64,000 nt of DNA from Streptomyces harbinensis (GTDB lineage: Bacteria; Actinomycetota; Actinomycetes; Streptomycetales; Streptomycetaceae). The first letter of the stretch is position 1; each line of letters starts with the position of its first letter. Below, piece after piece: positions 18,153 to 27,427 of the stretch. The stretch covers positions 310,001 to 374,000 of the forward strand of contig NZ_FPAB01000004.1 of NCBI RefSeq assembly GCF_900116145.1, in the 5' to 3' direction. A program made the position numbers and the translations under genes. The notes under the pieces are model-generated. The model did no database searches. It was not told where the DNA came from and worked only from the letters and a program-made list of their open reading frames with translations.

Positions 18153-19652
18153 GTGCCGAACGACAGGAAAGACACCCACGCCCCGCAGTCCCTCCCCGTG
18201 CTCAGCCAGGTGCAGCAGCAGGCCGTGAGTGAGCTGTTGCGGGTCTCCCCCATCGCCGACGATCTCGCCAGGCGGTTCGAGGCGGCGGGCTTCTCGCTGG
18301 CCCTGGTGGGGGGCTCGGTACGGGACGCGCTGCTGGGGCGGCTGGGCAACGATCTGGACTTCACCACGGACGCCCGCCCGCAGGACGTGCTGCGGATCGT
18401 ACGCCCCTGGGCTGATGCCGTGTGGGAGGTGGGGATCGCCTTCGGCACGGTCGGCTGCCGGAAGCGGGCGCCGCACGCCGGGCAAACCGGCGCGGGGGAC
18501 GGCGTTCAGGACTATCAGCTGGAGATCACCACCTATCGGTCGGAGGCGTACGACCGGGACTCCCGCAAGCCGGAGGTCGCCTACGGGGATTCCCTGGAGG
18601 AGGATCTGCTGCGCCGTGACTTCACGGTGAACGCGATGGCGGTGGCGCTGCCCCGCAAGGAGTTCATCGACCCGCACCAGGGGCTGGAGGATCTGGCGCG
18701 CAAGGTGCTGCGGACCCCCGGCACCCCCGAGGCGTCGTTCTCCGACGACCCGCTGCGGATGCTGCGGGCCGCCCGGTTCGCGGCCCAGCTGGATTTCCAG
18801 GTCGCCGACGAGGTGCGGGCGGCGATGACGGCCATGGCGGACCGTATCGGCATCGTCTCGGCCGAACGGATCCGGGACGAGCTGAACAAGCTGGTGCTGG
18901 CGGACCGGCCGCGCCGGGGGCTGGCGCTCCTGGTGGACACCGGGCTCGCCCGTCATGTCCTGCCGGAGCTGCCGGCGCTGCGGCTGGAGCGCGATGAGCA
19001 CCACCGCCACAAGGACGTGTACGAGCACAGCCTGACGGTGCTGGAGCAGGCCATCGCGCTGGAGACGGAGGGGCCCGATCTGACTCTGCGGCTGGCGGCG
19101 CTCCTGCATGACATCGGCAAGCCGAAGACCCGGCGGTTCGAGAAGGACGGCCGCGTCTCCTTCCACCACCACGAGATGGTCGGCGCCAAGATGACCAAGG
19201 CGCGGATGACCAAGCTCAAGTACCCCAATGAGCTGGTGAAGGATGTCTCCCGGCTGGTGGAGCTGCATCTGCGCTTCCACGGCTACGGCACGGGCGAGTG
19301 GACCGACTCGGCGGTCCGGCGCTACGTCCGCGACGCCGGGCCGCTGCTGGACCGGCTGCACAAGCTGACGCGTTCCGACTGCACCACGCGCAACAAGCGG
19401 AAGGCGCTGGCGCTCTCCCAGTCCTACGACAGCCTGGAGCGCCGTATCGCTCAGCTTCAGGAGCAGGAGGAACTGGACGCGATCCGTCCGGACCTCGACG
19501 GCAACCAGATCATGGAGATCCTCGGGATCGGCCCCGGGCCCGAGATCGGCGAGGCCTACCGGCACCTGCTGGAGCTGCGGCTTGAGCACGGGCCGCAGGA
19601 GCACGAGGCGGCGGTGGCCGCGCTCAAGGAGTGGTGGGCGTCCCGGGACTGA
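18153..19652 (+). CDS. cca: CCA tRNA nucleotidyltransferase (PcnB/Cca family, with HD domain)
   Basis: 499 aa. The GTG at 18153 is chosen because family similarity begins shortly after (SELLRVSPIADDLARRFEAAG). No Shine-Dalgarno is visible; TACGCT at 18139-18144, 8 nt before the GTG, could be a -10 element of a leaderless transcript. The nucleotidyltransferase core has VGGSVRDALLGRLGNDLDFTTDA (about residues 45-67) and FTVNAMAV. The HD motif LLHDIGKPKTRRFEKDGRVSF is near 312, with HHHEMVG following. Adds or repairs the tRNA 3' CCA. The 3' end overlaps the convergent MFS gene by 29 bp. Confidence 0.93.
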   Translation: MPNDRKDTHAPQSLPVLSQVQQQAVSELLRVSPIADDLARRFEAAGFSLALVGGSVRDALLGRLGNDLDFTTDARPQDVLRIVRPWADAVWEVGIAFGTVGCRKRAPHAGQTGAGDGVQDYQLEITTYRSEAYDRDSRKPEVAYGDSLEEDLLRRDFTVNAMAVALPRKEFIDPHQGLEDLARKVLRTPGTPEASFSDDPLRMLRAARFAAQLDFQVADEVRAAMTAMADRIGIVSAERIRDELNKLVLADRPRRGLALLVDTGLARHVLPELPALRLERDEHHRHKDVYEHSLTVLEQAIALETEGPDLTLRLAALLHDIGKPKTRRFEKDGRVSFHHHEMVGAKMTKARMTKLKYPNELVKDVSRLVELHLRFHGYGTGEWTDSAVRRYVRDAGPLLDRLHKLTRSDCTTRNKRKALALSQSYDSLERRIAQLQEQEELDAIRPDLDGNQIMEILGIGPGPEIGEAYRHLLELRLEHGPQEHEAAVAALKEWWASRD

Positions 19653-20961
19653 CCGGAGGCTGGGGCGGTGTCTCCCGTGTTTCACGTGAAACATCGGCCC
19701 GGCGCAGCCGGTAGATGAAGGCCGCGGTGATGGCGAAGAGCACGGAGACGATCAGCAGCAGCTGTACGGAGCGTCCGTCCGTGGGAAGCATCAGCGCGGC
19801 CAGCCCGGCCGATGCGACGAACGCGATATTGAAGAGCATGTCGTAGAGGGCGAAGACCCGGCCCCGGAAAGCGTCGTCCACCGAGGACTGCACCACGGTG
19901 TCGGTCACGATCTTGGCGCCCTGTGAGGTCAGGCCGAGCATGAACGCGGCGATCAGCATGGGCGCCGGGTGGAAGGGCAGCCCCAGCGGGACCAGCAGGA
20001 CGGCCGGGGTGGCCGCGCAGAGGGCGAACCAGCCCAGCCGTCCGAAGCGCCGGACCGCGCTGGGGGTGAAGACCGCCGCGACGAAGAAGCCCGCTCCGGT
20101 GGTGGCCACGGCGAGTCCGAGCAGGGTCATGCCGCCGCCGTTGCCGTCATTGCCCCAGTGATTGCGGGCGAGCATCAGCAGCATCACCAGCAGGGCGCCG
20201 TAGCCGAAGCGCATGAGGCCCACCCCGGCCAGCGCCCAGGAGGCGGTCCGGCGGCGGGCGAGGTGGCCGAGCCCGGCCACCAGTCCGCGTGCGGTGGAGG
20301 CGAGAGCCGCCAGGACATGCGGCTGGACCTCGTCCGGCGCCGGGCCGAGCAGATCACGCTGGATGCGGACGGCGGCGAGGCCGGCGGCCAGATAGACGAG
20401 CACCGAGACGATCAGTGCCAGTGCGTCCTCGCTGACGGCGGTGTGGGTGAAGATCTGGGTCACCAGCGTGACGCCGCCGCCGATGGTGGCCGCGATGGTG
20501 CCCGCCGTCGGGGAGAGGGAGTTGGCGATCACCAGCCGGTCCGCGTCCACGACACGGGGCAGTGAGGCGGACAGGCCGGCCAGGATGAACCGGTTGACGC
20601 CGGTCACCGAGAGCGCCGAGAGATAGAACAGCCAGGTGGGCGCGGACTGGATCACCAGCGCGCAGGTGACCGCGGCCATCACCGCCCGCAGCAGATTCCC
20701 GTAGAGGAGCACCTGGCGCCGCCGCCAGCGGTCGAGCAGCACGCCGGCGAACGGGCCGAGGAGCGAGTACGGCAGCAACAGCACGGCCATCGCCGCAGCG
20801 ATATCGGCGGGAGTGGTCTGCTGCTCCGGAGAGAAGACCACATAGGTGGCCAGCCCGACCTGGAACGCGCCGTCGGAGAACTGGGAGAGCAGCCGGACGG
20901 TCAGCAACCGTCTGAAGTTGGGAAAGCGCAACAGCGTCCGGAGGTCGGTGACGACGGTCAC
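19624..20961 (-). CDS. MFS transporter
   Basis: 445 aa with 12 predicted membrane segments, of the DHA3-like exporter type (PNFRRLLTVRLLSQFSDGAFQVGLATYV at the start, GVLLDRWRRRQVLLYGNLLRA as the MFS loop 2-3 motif). Substrate unknown. It starts 12 bp after the GT87 stop on the same strand, so it is probably the last gene of the PBP-GT87-MFS set. The last codons contain a perfect parS site (read D-V-S-R-E-T). Confidence 0.85.
   Translation of the reverse strand: MTVVTDLRTLLRFPNFRRLLTVRLLSQFSDGAFQVGLATYVVFSPEQQTTPADIAAAMAVLLLPYSLLGPFAGVLLDRWRRRQVLLYGNLLRAVMAAVTCALVIQSAPTWLFYLSALSVTGVNRFILAGLSASLPRVVDADRLVIANSLSPTAGTIAATIGGGVTLVTQIFTHTAVSEDALALIVSVLVYLAAGLAAVRIQRDLLGPAPDEVQPHVLAALASTARGLVAGLGHLARRRTASWALAGVGLMRFGYGALLVMLLMLARNHWGNDGNGGGMTLLGLAVATTGAGFFVAAVFTPSAVRRFGRLGWFALCAATPAVLLVPLGLPFHPAPMLIAAFMLGLTSQGAKIVTDTVVQSSVDDAFRGRVFALYDMLFNIAFVASAGLAALMLPTDGRSVQLLLIVSVLFAITAAFIYRLRRADVSRETRETPPQPPVSPGTPTTP
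19679..19692. other. parS: parS site 4 (3' end of the MFS gene)
   Basis: Perfect GTTTCACGTGAAAC within the C-terminal codons of the minus-strand MFS transporter. Confidence 0.95.
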
Positions 20962-20973
20962 GCGTTCCGCCCT

Positions 20974-22416
20974 TCATGTTTCACGTGAAACGCCCCGCCC
21001 GGAAGCGGCGACCCGGCGGTGCAGGGTGAAGACATCGGCAGCACCGTCCAGGACACCTCCTCCCGGGTCGTCGGATCCGGTACGCCGGATCACATCATGA
21101 TCGGGACGCAGTGCATCGCGCACGATCATCACACAGAGATAGAGCGTGCCCAAGAGATGGGCGGCGATGGCCAGCTGATAGCCGCCGACCGGCAATCCGT
21201 CCTGGCTCTCCCCGGTGATGTGAGCGAGGTACATCCAGATGCCGAAGTAGTAGAGCACCTCCCCGGCCTGCCAGATGAGGAAGTCCCGCCAGCGCGGGCG
21301 GGCCAGGGCCGCGAGCGGGATCAGCCAGAGCACGTACTGCGGCGAGTACACCTTGTTGGTGAGGATGAACACGGCCACGACGAGAAAGGCGAGCTGGGCC
21401 AGCCGTGGCCGGTGCGGTGCCCGCAGGGCGAGCAGGGCGATCCCGGCGAAGCCCAGCAGGGTCAGCGCGGTGGCGTAGGTGTTCACGGAGTCCAGCGGGA
21501 TGTCGGTGCGCTGGGCCAGGATCAGCCAGAAGGAACCGAAGTCGACCGGCCGCTCCTCGCTGAAGGCGTAGAAGGTGACCCAGCCCTCCCAGGCCAGCAG
21601 CATCACCGGACCGTTCACGACCAGCCAGGCGCCGGCGGCCCCCAGCAGGGCCGAGCCGAAGGCACGCAACCGTCCGGCTCGCCAGCACAGCAGGAACAGC
21701 GGCCCGAGCAGCAGCAGGGGATACAGCTTGGCGGCGGTGGCGAGCCCCAGCAGCACTCCGGCGGCCAGCGGCCGGCTCCGGGACCACATCAGCAGCGCCC
21801 CGCAGGTGAGCGCCCCGGCCAGCAGGTCCCAGTTGATGGTCGCGGTGAGCGCGAACGCGGGCGCCAGCGCCACCAGCAGCCCGTCCCACGGCCGGTCGCG
21901 GTGGGTGCGGGCGACACAGGCGGCGATGATCGCCGCACAGGCCAGCAGCATCCCGGCGTTGACCAGCCAGTACAGCTGCCCCGGCCCCGGATCGACGGCT
22001 CCGCCCGGGGTGAGCCAGGCGGCCACCTCCATGAACAGCCCGGTGAGTACCGGGTATTCGAGGAACGCCTTGTCGGGGGAGAGCGTCTCGGGGATGCGGT
22101 CGAAGTACGGGATGAGCCCGTCCGCGAAGCCCCGCCCGTAGTAGAGGTGCGGGATGTCGGAGTAGCAGGCCTGGGTGTACTGGGCGGTGGGACCGCCGAC
22201 CCAGCTGTCCGTGTAGCAGGGCAGTTTCTGCACCATGCCGAGGGCGAACATCCCGATCATCACCAGCACGACCACCCGCGCCGGATGCCACCAGCCCCGC
22301 CCCACGGCGGCCCGTCTGCCGACCGGCCCCCCGATCACCTCACTGCCGGCCGCAGCCACCTCATCATGCGTGGTGGGCCGTACGGGCACGGGTGGGTTGG
22401 TCGGTGCCATGCCCAC
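20974..22416 (-). CDS. GT87-type polyprenol-linked mannosyltransferase-like membrane protein (DUF2029)
   Basis: 480 aa polytopic membrane protein. Family marks include EYPVLTGLFMEVAAWL in an extracellular loop, the conserved NWDLLAGAL, GLATAAKLYPLLLLGPL and FILTNKVYSPQYVLWLIPL, typical of GT87 mannosyltransferases that use lipid-linked sugars. An ATG at 22410 is an alternative start. The final residues GVSRET are encoded by a parS site, after which translation stops at once. Co-directional with PBP upstream and MFS downstream, suggesting an envelope role. Confidence 0.85.
   Translation of the reverse strand: MGMAPTNPPVPVRPTTHDEVAAAGSEVIGGPVGRRAAVGRGWWHPARVVVLVMIGMFALGMVQKLPCYTDSWVGGPTAQYTQACYSDIPHLYYGRGFADGLIPYFDRIPETLSPDKAFLEYPVLTGLFMEVAAWLTPGGAVDPGPGQLYWLVNAGMLLACAAIIAACVARTHRDRPWDGLLVALAPAFALTATINWDLLAGALTCGALLMWSRSRPLAAGVLLGLATAAKLYPLLLLGPLFLLCWRAGRLRAFGSALLGAAGAWLVVNGPVMLLAWEGWVTFYAFSEERPVDFGSFWLILAQRTDIPLDSVNTYATALTLLGFAGIALLALRAPHRPRLAQLAFLVVAVFILTNKVYSPQYVLWLIPLAALARPRWRDFLIWQAGEVLYYFGIWMYLAHITGESQDGLPVGGYQLAIAAHLLGTLYLCVMIVRDALRPDHDVIRRTGSDDPGGGVLDGAADVFTLHRRVAASGRGVSRET
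20978..20991. other. parS: parS site 5 (3' end of GT87 gene)
   Basis: Perfect GTTTCACGTGAAAC directly before the stop codon of the GT87 gene. Confidence 0.95.
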
Positions 22417-22471
22417 ATCCTGCCGTACGACCCACCAGGGTCAGCCGATGACTCGGCCAGTGTCAGAACCG

Positions 22472-25150
22472 CTAACCGGTTCCTCCGCTCCACCAGCCAG
22501 GGCTTCCGCTGTCGCCGTTGTTGGCGTTGCCCGCGGAGTCGGTGTCGCCGGAGCCTCCGTCCGCTCCGGCGTCCGCTCCGGCGTCCGCTCCCTCGTCGCC
22601 GTTGCTGGCACCCTCGTTGCCGGCGTTGGCTCCGCCCGGCAAGCCGGACCCGGCGTTGTCACCGCCCTGAGAGCCGCTGCTGTCGTTGGAGCAGGTCGGG
22701 TCGCCGGGCTGGCAGGAGTCGGTCGGGTCGGGATCGGGGTCGGCCGGCGGAGTCTCGGTCTCCTCGTCCCGTTCCTCCTCCTGCTCCTCGTCGACCTCCG
22801 CCTCTTCGGTCTCCTCGGTGTCCTCCGTGACCGGCGGGTCGGGCTGCTCGGGCTGAGTGCCGATACCGCGGTACTCCTCGCCGATCTTGCCGGGCTTCGG
22901 GAACTCGTCCGGAGGATCGTTCTTGGTGGCTTCCTTCATGAAGCCCATCCAGGCTTCGGCCGGGAGGGAACCACCGGTGATCTTGTCCATGCCAGCGGTG
23001 CCATACATGGAGAGGAACTTGCGGTCCTCGGGGGCGATGTCCTCGGAGTCCGGGAAGCGCCACATGCCGATCGCGGTGGAGAGATGAGGAGTGTAACCGA
23101 CGAACCACGCACTGTTGTTCTGGTCCGTGGTGCCGGTCTTGGCAGCGGCTGGCTTGCCGAGTTCCTGCACCTTCCGGGCGCTGCCCTCTTCTCCGGTCAC
23201 CACGCCGACCAGTACGTCAGTGACATTGTCGGCGACGTTGGCCTCGAAGTGCCGTTCAGTGTTGCTCTCGTGCTCGTAGACGGTGGCGCCCTCGAGCTCC
23301 GCATGGGTCACGAAGTACGGGTCGGCCTGCTCCCCGCTGGCAGCGAAGGTGGCATAGGCGGTGGCCATGCGGATCGGACCCGGTGTGGAGACACCGAGCG
23401 CGAAGGTCGGCACGGTGTCATTCGCCGGGCCGAGAGTACTTTCGAGCAATCCGGCGTCGATCGCTGCTTCGGCGACCTTGGCCGGGCCGATCTCCATGCC
23501 GAGCTGGACGAAGGGCGAGTTGGCCGAGATCTCCATCGCCTTGCGCAGGGTGATGTCGCCCTTGTCGCCCTCCTCGTAGTTCCTCTGCTCCCAGGTGAAC
23601 GGCTCGCCGTCATCGTCCTCTCCGTACCAGATCTCTCCGTCGTAGTTCCGGATCAGCAGATCGTTCTCGCTGGAGTAGATGCTGTCCGGCGAGATCGGGG
23701 TACGGTCCTCGTCCGGCTGGTCCGCCGGCCCGTCCGGGTCGCGGACGCCGTCGCGCATCGCCGCCGCCAGCACGAAGGGCTTGAAGGTCGAGCCGACCTG
23801 GGCACCCGCGTTGTTGGCGTTGTTCAGGAAGTGTTCGAGGTAGTTGTGACCGCCGTAGATCGCGACCACCGCGCCGTCGCCGGGGACGACGGCCGCGCCG
23901 CCGAACTGGACGTGCTCGTCCGCTTCCCGGTTCTCGGGGTCCAGGTTGTCGTCGATGACCTGCTGCACCGCGTCCTCCATCTGCTTCACCATCTCCTGGT
24001 CGAAGGTGGTGTGGATGGAGTAGCCGCCCTGCGCGAGCTTGTCCGCGTCGACATCGATGTCGTCGTTGTTGATCAGATAGCTGTCGGCGAGTTCCTTCAG
24101 GTAGCCGATCTGGCCGGCCAGGTCCGTCGACGGCTTGTAGTCCTGCGGCATCGGGAACTCGGTGTACTCGTTCCGCTCCGCCAGCTCCATGTTGCCAACG
24201 GCCACCCGGCGGTCCAGGACCGTCACCCACTGGTTCGTGGCGCGCTCGGTATTGGCCTCGGCGCGCTCGGCGCCGCCGGTGCCACCCGAGGTGTCGTACA
24301 GGTCGGCGCCCTTCAACAGGGTGGTGAGGTAGGCGCACTCATTCGCGTCGAGGTCCTTGGCGTCCTTGTCGTAGTACGCCCGGGCCGCCGCCTGGATGCC
24401 GTAGGCACCGCGGCCGAAGTAGGCCGTGTTCAGGTACCCGGCCATGATCTCTTCCTTGGGCACGTCGGACGCGACCTTGACGGAGATCAGGAGTTCCTTG
24501 AACTTACGGCTGAGCGTCTGGCTCTGGTCCAGGTACATGTTCTTCACGTACTGCTGGGTGATGGTCGAGCCGGACTGGGTGTCGCCGCCCTGGGCCATGT
24601 TGACCACGGCGCGGGCGATGCCCTTGAGGTCGACGCCGGGGTCCTCCCAGAAGGTGGCGTTCTCCGCCGCGACCACCGAGTCCACCATGTCGGTGGGGAT
24701 CTCGTTGAACGGGATGATCTGCCGGTTGTACTCGCCACCGCCCGCGACGACCATCTCGCTGCCGTCGGCCCAGTAGTAGACGTTCTTCTGGCTTTCGGCG
24801 GCCTTGTTCGGGTCGGGGATGTCGACCATGGCATAGGCGATGCCGATCAGGCCGACCAGCAGGCCCATGAACAGGATCGCGGAGCCCAGGATCTGCTTCC
24901 AGGACGGCAGCCAGCGGCGCGCCCCGGTGTGCTGGGCGCGCGGATAGTCGATGAATCGCTTTTTCGGTGGGGGCTCCGGCCTTCGCCTGGACCGGCGGCC
25001 GGTGCCTTCGGCGGCGCTGGAGGCCGTCGCGCGCCGATGGCCGCTCCCGCCGCTCTCCTCGCGCTGCGGTGGCGGCGCGGCCCGGCGGCCGGATGGCGCC
25101 GCGGCGCGGCGGCCGCGGGACTGCGGCGGCTTGCGACGGTGCTCGCTCAT
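22472..25150 (-). CDS. Bifunctional penicillin-binding protein (class A PBP)
   Basis: 892 aa peptidoglycan glycosyltransferase/transpeptidase. A basic cytoplasmic N-terminus is followed by one membrane anchor at about 85-110 (ILGSAILFMGLLVGLIGIAY). The GT51 domain carries its catalytic Glu in VAAENATFWEDPGVD, then GGSTITQQ-type GSTITQQYVKNMYL. The transpeptidase domain has STFK (about 455), SAN (about 541) and KTG (about 672, AAAKTGTTDQNNSAWFVGYTP). The last 170 residues are an acidic, then Gly/Asn/Asp-rich extracellular tail of low complexity. It is the first gene of a likely three-gene minus-strand set. Confidence 0.95.
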   Translation of the reverse strand: MSEHRRKPPQSRGRRAAAPSGRRAAPPPQREESGGSGHRRATASSAAEGTGRRSRRRPEPPPKKRFIDYPRAQHTGARRWLPSWKQILGSAILFMGLLVGLIGIAYAMVDIPDPNKAAESQKNVYYWADGSEMVVAGGGEYNRQIIPFNEIPTDMVDSVVAAENATFWEDPGVDLKGIARAVVNMAQGGDTQSGSTITQQYVKNMYLDQSQTLSRKFKELLISVKVASDVPKEEIMAGYLNTAYFGRGAYGIQAAARAYYDKDAKDLDANECAYLTTLLKGADLYDTSGGTGGAERAEANTERATNQWVTVLDRRVAVGNMELAERNEYTEFPMPQDYKPSTDLAGQIGYLKELADSYLINNDDIDVDADKLAQGGYSIHTTFDQEMVKQMEDAVQQVIDDNLDPENREADEHVQFGGAAVVPGDGAVVAIYGGHNYLEHFLNNANNAGAQVGSTFKPFVLAAAMRDGVRDPDGPADQPDEDRTPISPDSIYSSENDLLIRNYDGEIWYGEDDDGEPFTWEQRNYEEGDKGDITLRKAMEISANSPFVQLGMEIGPAKVAEAAIDAGLLESTLGPANDTVPTFALGVSTPGPIRMATAYATFAASGEQADPYFVTHAELEGATVYEHESNTERHFEANVADNVTDVLVGVVTGEEGSARKVQELGKPAAAKTGTTDQNNSAWFVGYTPHLSTAIGMWRFPDSEDIAPEDRKFLSMYGTAGMDKITGGSLPAEAWMGFMKEATKNDPPDEFPKPGKIGEEYRGIGTQPEQPDPPVTEDTEETEEAEVDEEQEEERDEETETPPADPDPDPTDSCQPGDPTCSNDSSGSQGGDNAGSGLPGGANAGNEGASNGDEGADAGADAGADGGSGDTDSAGNANNGDSGSPGWWSGGTG

Positions 25151-25423
25151 GGACAGCTACTCCTCGGACAGACGCGGGACGTCTGCTGCGGCAATGACGT
25201 GTGGTGTCTTGCAATCCCCCCGTTGTGTGCAGTCCGGCTGTGGCTCGGACGCACGTCACCGTGAACGAGGACGCAGATTCCGGCCTCTGGGTTCCCGGAC
25301 AGTGATCCGCACACGGGGTTCAGCGTACGCAGCACCAAAGGCCATCTTTCTTGGCAAAAGGGCTGCTTCGGGCATTTCACTTTCAGTGAAGCGAAGATGT
25401 GATCCCCTTCACCAGGACCCCTC

Positions 25424-25452
25424 TTGCAGCACCTCTCGGCCCGTTCTATCGT
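25424..25452 (+). promoter_or_regulatory. Probable padR promoter
   Basis: TTGCAG (25424-25429) and TATCGT (25447-25452) are 17 bp apart, a fair sigma-70/HrdB-type promoter. Transcription would start near 25459, inside the PadR-like operator. Confidence 0.5.
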
Positions 25453-25454
25453 GG

Positions 25455-25490
25455 CGATGTATCGGGCCGATACATCGGGCCAATACATCG
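25455..25490. promoter_or_regulatory. PadR-type operator plus a repeated half site
   Basis: A perfect 23-bp inverted repeat at 25455-25477 contains ATGTAT...ATACAT, the core of known PadR operators. A third half site (AATACATCG) ends at 25490, giving a 13-bp near-perfect direct repeat (25464-25476 and 25477-25489, one mismatch). It overlaps the predicted start point of padR, so autorepression is likely. Confidence 0.7.
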
Positions 25491-25561
25491 TTCAACAGTT
25501 CAAGGCTCAACCGTTCACGACACAGCACGACAGGCAGTCCACCCGGGAGGTGATTCCAGCC

Positions 25562-26170
25562 GTGAGCCGACGCTCCGGAGTCCTGGAGTTCGCCGTACTC
25601 GGGCTCCTGCGGGAATCCCCGATGCACGGGTACGAGCTGCGCAAGCGGCTCAACACCTCGCTGGGCGTCTTCCGGGCGTTCAGCTACGGCTCCCTCTACC
25701 CCTGTCTCAAGACGCTGGTCCAGCACGGATGGCTCGCCGAGGAGCCCGGCAGCGACGCGGAGGATCCGCGCGCCACCGCGCTGTCGGGGCGGCGGGCCCG
25801 TATCGTCTACCGGCTCACGGCCGAGGGCAAGGAACGCTTCGAGGAGCTCCTGACCCAGACCGGCCCCGACGCCTGGGAAGACGACAACTTCGGTGTCAGG
25901 TTCGCCTTCTTCGGCCAGACCTCACGCGACGTACGGATGCGGGTGCTCGAAGGGCGCCGCAGCCGCCTGGAGGAGCGCCTCGCCAAGATGCGCGCCTCCC
26001 TGGCCCGTACCCGGGAGAAGCTGGACGACTACACGCTGGAACTTCAGCGCCACGGAATGGAATCCGTGGAGCGCGAGGTCCGCTGGCTCAACGAGCTGAT
26101 CGAGAGCGAGCGCGAGGGCCGCGAGCGCGGCACCTCCCCGCCGGATGGCTCCGGCGACACCACTTCTTGA
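25562..26170 (+). CDS. PadR family transcriptional regulator
   Basis: 202 aa. The GTG at 25562 has a strong ribosome site GGGAGGTGAT ending 7 nt upstream. The N-terminal winged helix (LEFAVLGLLRESPMHGYELRKRL, then FSYGSLYPCLKTL, and RIVYRLTAEGKERFEELL) spans about residues 5-100. The C-terminal coiled-coil (about 130-190, RRSRLEERLAKMRASLARTREKLDDYTLEL) is the Vir_act_alpha_C-like dimerisation part. It lies 71 bp before the inositol phosphate synthase gene, which it may also control, and its own promoter has a matching operator. Confidence 0.92.
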   Translation: MSRRSGVLEFAVLGLLRESPMHGYELRKRLNTSLGVFRAFSYGSLYPCLKTLVQHGWLAEEPGSDAEDPRATALSGRRARIVYRLTAEGKERFEELLTQTGPDAWEDDNFGVRFAFFGQTSRDVRMRVLEGRRSRLEERLAKMRASLARTREKLDDYTLELQRHGMESVEREVRWLNELIESEREGRERGTSPPDGSGDTTS

Positions 26171-26241
26171 CCATCACTTGACAATGCCGGGCCCCGCAAT
26201 GGCGTGGGGCCATGCCGAAACACACACAGGGAGCAACCGGA

Positions 26242-27324
26242 ATGGGTTCGGTTCGCGTAGCCATCGCCGGCGTGGGCAACTGCGCCGCCTCGCTGGTACA
26301 GGGCGTTGAGTACTACAAGGACGCCGCCCCGGACAGCCGGGTGCCGGGTCTGATGCACGTCCAGTTCGGCGACTACCACATCTCGGACATCGAGTTCGTG
26401 GCCGCCTTCGACGTCGACTCCAAGAAGGTCGGTCTCGACCTCGCGGACGCCATCGGCGCCAGCGAGAACAACACCATCAAGATCGCCGACGTCCCGGCCA
26501 CCGGCATCACCGTGCAGCGCGGCCGGACGCTGGACGGCCTGGGCCGCTACTACCGCGAGACGATCGTGGAGTCGGACGCCGAGCCCGTCGACATCGTCCA
26601 GGTGCTCAAGGACACCAAGGCCGACGTCCTGGTCTGCTACCTGCCGGTCGGCTCCGAGGACGCCGCCAAGTACTACGCGCAGGCCGCCATCGACGCCAAG
26701 GTCGCCTTCGTCAACGCGCTCCCGGTCTTCATCGCCGGTACCAAGGAGTGGGCGGACAAGTTCACCGAGGCCGGTGTCCCGATCGTCGGTGACGACATCA
26801 AGTCCCAGGTCGGCGCCACCATCACGCACCGCGTGATGGCCAAGCTGTTCGAGGACCGGGGCGTCATCCTGGACCGCACCATGCAGCTGAACGTCGGCGG
26901 CAACATGGACTTCAAGAACATGCTGGAGCGCGACCGCCTGGAGTCCAAGAAGGTCTCCAAGACCCAGGCCGTCACCTCGCAGATCGTCGACCGCGAGCTG
27001 GGCGAGGGCAACGTCCACATCGGCCCCTCCGACTACGTCGCGTGGCTGGACGACCGCAAGTGGGCGTACGTCCGCCTGGAGGGCCGCGCGTTCGGCGACG
27101 TCCCGCTGAACCTGGAGTACAAGCTGGAGGTCTGGGACTCCCCCAACTCCGCCGGTGTGATCATCGACGCGCTGCGCGCCGCGAAGATCGCCAAGGACCG
27201 CGGCGTCGGTGGCCCGATCACCTCGGCCTCCTCGTACTTCATGAAGTCCCCGCCGGTCCAGTTCTTCGACGACCAGGCGCGTGACAACGTCGAGAAGTTC
27301 ATCAACGGCGAGCTGGAGCGCTGA
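26242..27324 (+). CDS. ino1: Inositol-3-phosphate synthase
   Basis: 360 aa NAD-dependent enzyme converting glucose-6-phosphate to inositol phosphate, feeding phosphatidylinositol and mycothiol. The ATG at 26242 follows GGGAG by 8 nt; a 10-residue upstream extension was rejected. NAD-binding [20 protein letters not shown] starts at residue 5; catalytic-region motifs [29 protein letters not shown] and [13 protein letters not shown] are intact. It is the short actinobacterial form. A strong terminator follows. Confidence 0.95.
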   Translation: MGSVRVAIAGVGNCAASLVQGVEYYKDAAPDSRVPGLMHVQFGDYHISDIEFVAAFDVDSKKVGLDLADAIGASENNTIKIADVPATGITVQRGRTLDGLGRYYRETIVESDAEPVDIVQVLKDTKADVLVCYLPVGSEDAAKYYAQAAIDAKVAFVNALPVFIAGTKEWADKFTEAGVPIVGDDIKSQVGATITHRVMAKLFEDRGVILDRTMQLNVGGNMDFKNMLERDRLESKKVSKTQAVTSQIVDRELGEGNVHIGPSDYVAWLDDRKWAYVRLEGRAFGDVPLNLEYKLEVWDSPNSAGVIIDALRAAKIAKDRGVGGPITSASSYFMKSPPVQFFDDQARDNVEKFINGELER

Positions 27325-27353
27325 GCCGGCCGTCACACGGCTCAGACACCATG

Positions 27354-27386
27354 ACGGCGGCCCGGGCTCTGTGCCCGGGCCGCCGT
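27354..27386 (+). terminator. Terminator of ino1
   Basis: Perfect 14-bp stem (ACGGCGGCCCGGGC) with a 5-nt loop, 29 bp after the ino1 stop and ahead of the convergent racemase gene; it may act in both directions. Confidence 0.85.
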
Positions 27387-27427
27387 CGTTGCGTACCGTT
27401 CGGCACCGCCAGCGCGGCGCCGGCCCG

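Larger units (their letters stand above)
25151..25561. other. Intergenic region between PBP and padR
   Basis: 411 bp between divergent genes, less GC-rich than its surroundings. It holds the padR promoter and operator (25424-25490) and a small inverted repeat TTCAC-N5-GTGAA at 25376-25390 whose role is unknown. No open frame in it looks coding. Confidence 0.6.

Noticed and set aside
25376..25390. TTCAC-N5-GTGAA repeat as a parS relative
   Set aside because: The spacer breaks the parS palindrome; no known factor matches.
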